Source: Microbacterium sp. KUDC0406
GTDB lineage: Bacteria > Actinomycetota > Actinomycetes > Actinomycetales > Microbacteriaceae
DNA length: 64,000 bases
Assembly (NCBI RefSeq): GCF_021582875.1
Contig: NZ_CP091138.1
Span: 558,001-622,000, forward strand
Direction of reading: 5' to 3'
Part shown: positions 61,929-64,000 of the stretch, piece by piece
Position numbering within the stretch: position 1 is the first letter of the stretch
Layout: each line of letters opens with the position of its first letter
Made by a program: the position numbers and the translations under genes
The notes under the pieces: generated by a model
Databases searched by the model: none
Told to the model about the DNA's origin: nothing
Seen by the model: the letters and a program-made list of their open reading frames with translations, nothing else

Positions 61929-63462
61929 CCCTACGAACGACTCAGGGCAGACGGAGTACGAGGGCGCGCCCGATCAGCTCGCCGAGAAGATGGCCGCCCT
62001 CGACGAGGAGCTGGCCGATCAGCGCGCCGAGGTGCTGCGCGCCTCGCTGTCGGACTACGAGCTGGAGGACGAGGACGACGCGCTGCTCGCCGGTGTCACG
62101 CTCGGCGAGGACGGCATCGAGTACCTGCCGGCGCTGCCGGTCGTCGCGATCGTCGGGCGGCCGAACGTCGGCAAGTCCGCGCTCGTGAACCGCATCCTCG
62201 GCCGCCGCGAGGCCGTCGTCGAGGACACCCCTGGTGTCACCCGTGACCGCGTCACGTACAAGGCCGAGTGGCTCGACCGCCGCTTCACGCTGGTCGACAC
62301 CGGCGGCTGGGAGCCGGATGCCAAGGGCATCGACCGCTCGGTGGCGGCCCAGGCCGAGGTCGCGATCGACCTCTCCGACGTGGTGCTGTTCGTCGTCGAC
62401 GCGATGGTCGGCGCCACCTCGACCGACGAGCACGTCGTGAAGCTGCTGCGCAAGAGCGGCAAGCCGGTGTTCCTCGTCGCGAACAAGATCGACGACGCAC
62501 GCCAGGAGCCCGAGGCCGCCGCGCTGTGGAACCTCGGCCTCGGTGAACCGCACCCGGTGTCCGCGATCCACGGACGCGGCGTCGCAGACCTGCTCGACGC
62601 CATCATGGCGAAGCTCCCCGACGTGTCGGCGGTCGCCAAGGCCGAGATCGGCGGACCGCGCCGGGTGGCCATCCTCGGCCGCCCGAACGTGGGCAAGTCG
62701 TCGCTGCTGAACAAGGCCGCGGGCGAGGAGCGCGTGGTCGTCAACGACCTCGCCGGCACCACGCGCGACCCGGTGGACGAGATCGTCGAGCTGGGCGGCA
62801 AGCTGTGGCGTCTGGTCGACACCGCCGGCATCCGTCGTCGCGTGCACCTGCAGCAGGGCGCGGACTTCTACGCCTCGCTGCGCACCTCGGCCGCGCTGGA
62901 GAAGGCAGAGGTCGCCGTGGTCGTGCTCGACGTGAGCCAGCCGATCAGCGTGCAGGACCTGAACATCATCGACATGGTGCTCGAGTCGGGACGCGCGCTG
63001 GTGCTCGCGTTCAACAAGTGGGACCGCCTGTTCGACGACGACATGGAGAACATCGACCGTCGCCGCTACCTGGAGCGCGAGATCGAGCAGGACCTCGCGC
63101 ACGTGGCCTGGGCTCCTCGGGTGAACATCTCGGCGAAGACCGGCCGGCACTTCGACAAGCTGGTGCCCGCGCTCGAGCTGGCCCTGGAGAACTGGGATCG
63201 GCGCATCCCGACCGGCAAGTTCAACGCGTTCATCACCGAGCTCGTCGCCGCGCACCCGCATCCGCTGCGGGGCGGCAAGCAGCCGCGCATCCTGTTCGGC
63301 ACCCAGGCGTCGACCCGCCCGCCGACATTCGTGCTGTTCACCACGGGCTTCCTCGACCCGGGCTACCGACGGTTCATCCAGCGCCGCCTGCGGGAGCTGT
63401 ACGAGTTCGAGGGCACGCCGATCGTGATCAACATGCGCGTCAGGGAGCGCAGGCAGCGCTAG
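61921..63462 (+). CDS. der: Ribosome-associated GTPase Der (EngA)
   Basis: Der acts in late 50S assembly and has two tandem GTPase domains. G1 motifs are [14 protein letters not shown] (about 79) and [14 protein letters not shown] (about 254). The G3 and G4 motifs are DTGGW/NKID in the first and DTAGI/NKWD in the second. A C-terminal KH-like domain follows ([20 protein letters not shown]). The 513-residue length includes an acidic ~75-residue N-terminal extension usual in actinobacteria. Confidence 0.96.
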   Translation: MADPTNDSGQTEYEGAPDQLAEKMAALDEELADQRAEVLRASLSDYELEDEDDALLAGVTLGEDGIEYLPALPVVAIVGRPNVGKSALVNRILGRREAVVEDTPGVTRDRVTYKAEWLDRRFTLVDTGGWEPDAKGIDRSVAAQAEVAIDLSDVVLFVVDAMVGATSTDEHVVKLLRKSGKPVFLVANKIDDARQEPEAAALWNLGLGEPHPVSAIHGRGVADLLDAIMAKLPDVSAVAKAEIGGPRRVAILGRPNVGKSSLLNKAAGEERVVVNDLAGTTRDPVDEIVELGGKLWRLVDTAGIRRRVHLQQGADFYASLRTSAALEKAEVAVVVLDVSQPISVQDLNIIDMVLESGRALVLAFNKWDRLFDDDMENIDRRRYLEREIEQDLAHVAWAPRVNISAKTGRHFDKLVPALELALENWDRRIPTGKFNAFITELVAAHPHPLRGGKQPRILFGTQASTRPPTFVLFTTGFLDPGYRRFIQRRLRELYEFEGTPIVINMRVRERRQR

Positions 63463-63464
63463 CC

Positions 63465-63902
63465 ATGGCCGACGGGACCTGCATCTTCTGCGCGATCGCA
63501 GACGGACAGGAGGCGGCGAGCGTCGTCTACGAGGACGAGACCGTCGTCGCCTTCCTGGACAGGTTCCCCGTCACGCGCGGCCATCTGCTGGTGGTCCCGC
63601 GTGCGCATGCGGTCGGGCTCGAGGATCTCGACGTCGCCACGGGTGCGCACATCTGGGAGGTCGGGCGGGAACTCGCGCGTGCTCTGCGGCGGTCGAGCAT
63701 TCCCAGCGACGGGGTCAACGTGCTGCTGTGCGACGGGGAGGCCGCGTATCAGACCGTCTTCCACTTCCATCTGCACGTCATCCCGCGCACGGCCGGGGAC
63801 GGCTGGACCGATCTGACGCATGAAACGCCGGAACGCGAGCGGTCGCTGCTCGACGACGAGGCCCGCGCGATCAGGCGGGCCCTCGCGATCGGCCGCGGCT
63901 GA
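63465..63902 (+). CDS. HIT family nucleotide hydrolase
   Basis: This 145-residue histidine-triad protein begins MADGTCIFCAIADGQEAAS with the Zn-type CxxC. VAFLDRFPVTRGHLLVVPRA follows, then the HxHxH triad in FHFHLHVIPR, which hydrolyses nucleoside phosphoramidates or dinucleoside polyphosphates. It starts two bases after der. Confidence 0.9.
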   Translation: MADGTCIFCAIADGQEAASVVYEDETVVAFLDRFPVTRGHLLVVPRAHAVGLEDLDVATGAHIWEVGRELARALRRSSIPSDGVNVLLCDGEAAYQTVFHFHLHVIPRTAGDGWTDLTHETPERERSLLDDEARAIRRALAIGRG

Positions 63903-63989
63903 GGCGGAACGCCTACGATGGCAGGTGGATGCCGCATATCCGTGGCGTCCGCCTGAGCATGCCCACGAGGCCCGCCGAAGGAGATCGCG

Positions 63990-64000
63990 ATGACGCACAC
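63990..64000 (+). CDS. Start of a truncated gene at the right edge
   Basis: AAGGAGATCGCG is a strong ribosome-binding site directly before ATG 63990, and TACGAT (63914-63919) is a plausible -10. Only the residues MTH are in the window, so no product can be named. Confidence 0.45.

Noticed and set aside
63925..63993. 22-codon GTG ORF (6 bases after TACGAT) ending in RRRRSR, overlapping the last ATG
   Set aside because: The Arg run arises partly from the AGGAGA ribosome-binding site of the next gene. It could be a leader ORF, but the downstream gene is cut off, so nothing supports a function.

Overview
This window is chromosomal DNA of a high-GC actinobacterium. The 16S rRNA wording, the pervasive GTG starts and the gene order point to family Microbacteriaceae, most likely Microbacterium. 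It is mainly housekeeping and biosynthetic. I see no prophage, insertion sequence, CRISPR array or tRNA gene. Many genes overlap by 1-17 bases, and many transcripts appear leaderless, with a TANNNT -10 box ending 6-8 bases before the start codon.

Layout. 1-4.3 kb: start of an S9 peptidase gene (minus), then metF-metE (methionine), closed by a strong terminator. 4.3-9.6 kb: lexA facing away from an SOS-box-controlled LysM protein, then hisC-hisB-hisH-hisA and an SseB-family gene. 9.7-12.6 kb: a DUF1844 gene (minus), infC (AUC start) with a long leader, rpmI, rplT and an SpoU-type rRNA methyltransferase. 12.7-19.0 kb: a GluABCD-type amino-acid ABC importer and a divergent gluconate kinase/GntP permease pair. 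19.0-22.7 kb: pheST. 22.7-26.0 kb: a large LuxR/LAL regulator and two tiny coupled ORFs. 26.0-29.1 kb: a TPP riboswitch, thiM and a ThiE-ThiD-TenA triple fusion. 29.1-36.1 kb: an Arg-rich leader peptide, then argC-J-B-D-F-H. 36.2-41.1 kb: a SatD-family gene with a membrane partner, tyrS, a DUF4184 gene and a CoA-transferase. 41.1-46.8 kb: a complete 16S-23S-5S rRNA operon with two promoters and a terminator. 46.8-64 kb: a long cluster: repeat-rich TPR-like protein, HAD phosphatase, small ORF, tlyA, nadK, recN, pyrG, NUDIX, xerD, parA, scpA, scpB, rluB, tyrA, cmk, der, HIT protein.

The order infC-rpmI-rplT-methyltransferase ... pheST ... arg ... tyrS ... TPR-HAD-tlyA-nadK-recN-pyrG-NUDIX-xerD ... 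parA-scpAB-rluB-cmk-der matches the Mycobacterium tuberculosis region around Rv1641-Rv1713. Here argR/argG and the two genes normally between recN and pyrG are missing from the block, and the rRNA operon is inserted after tyrS.

Data quality matters. Nine otherwise well-conserved genes, including essential tyrS, carry single-base frameshifts (metE, gntK-like, thiM, argJ, argB, argH, tyrS, the repeat protein twice, tyrA). Four of the insertions can be explained as an expected CCGCGG read with one extra base, which looks more like a consensus artefact than gene decay. I annotate these genes over their restored extents. The most promising biology is the leaderless arginine leader peptide before argC, short palindromic repeats that form the gene junctions of the arg operon, and a repeat-expanded RNA-binding-like protein whose two frameshifts both sit on a CCC-TGA-C sequence.
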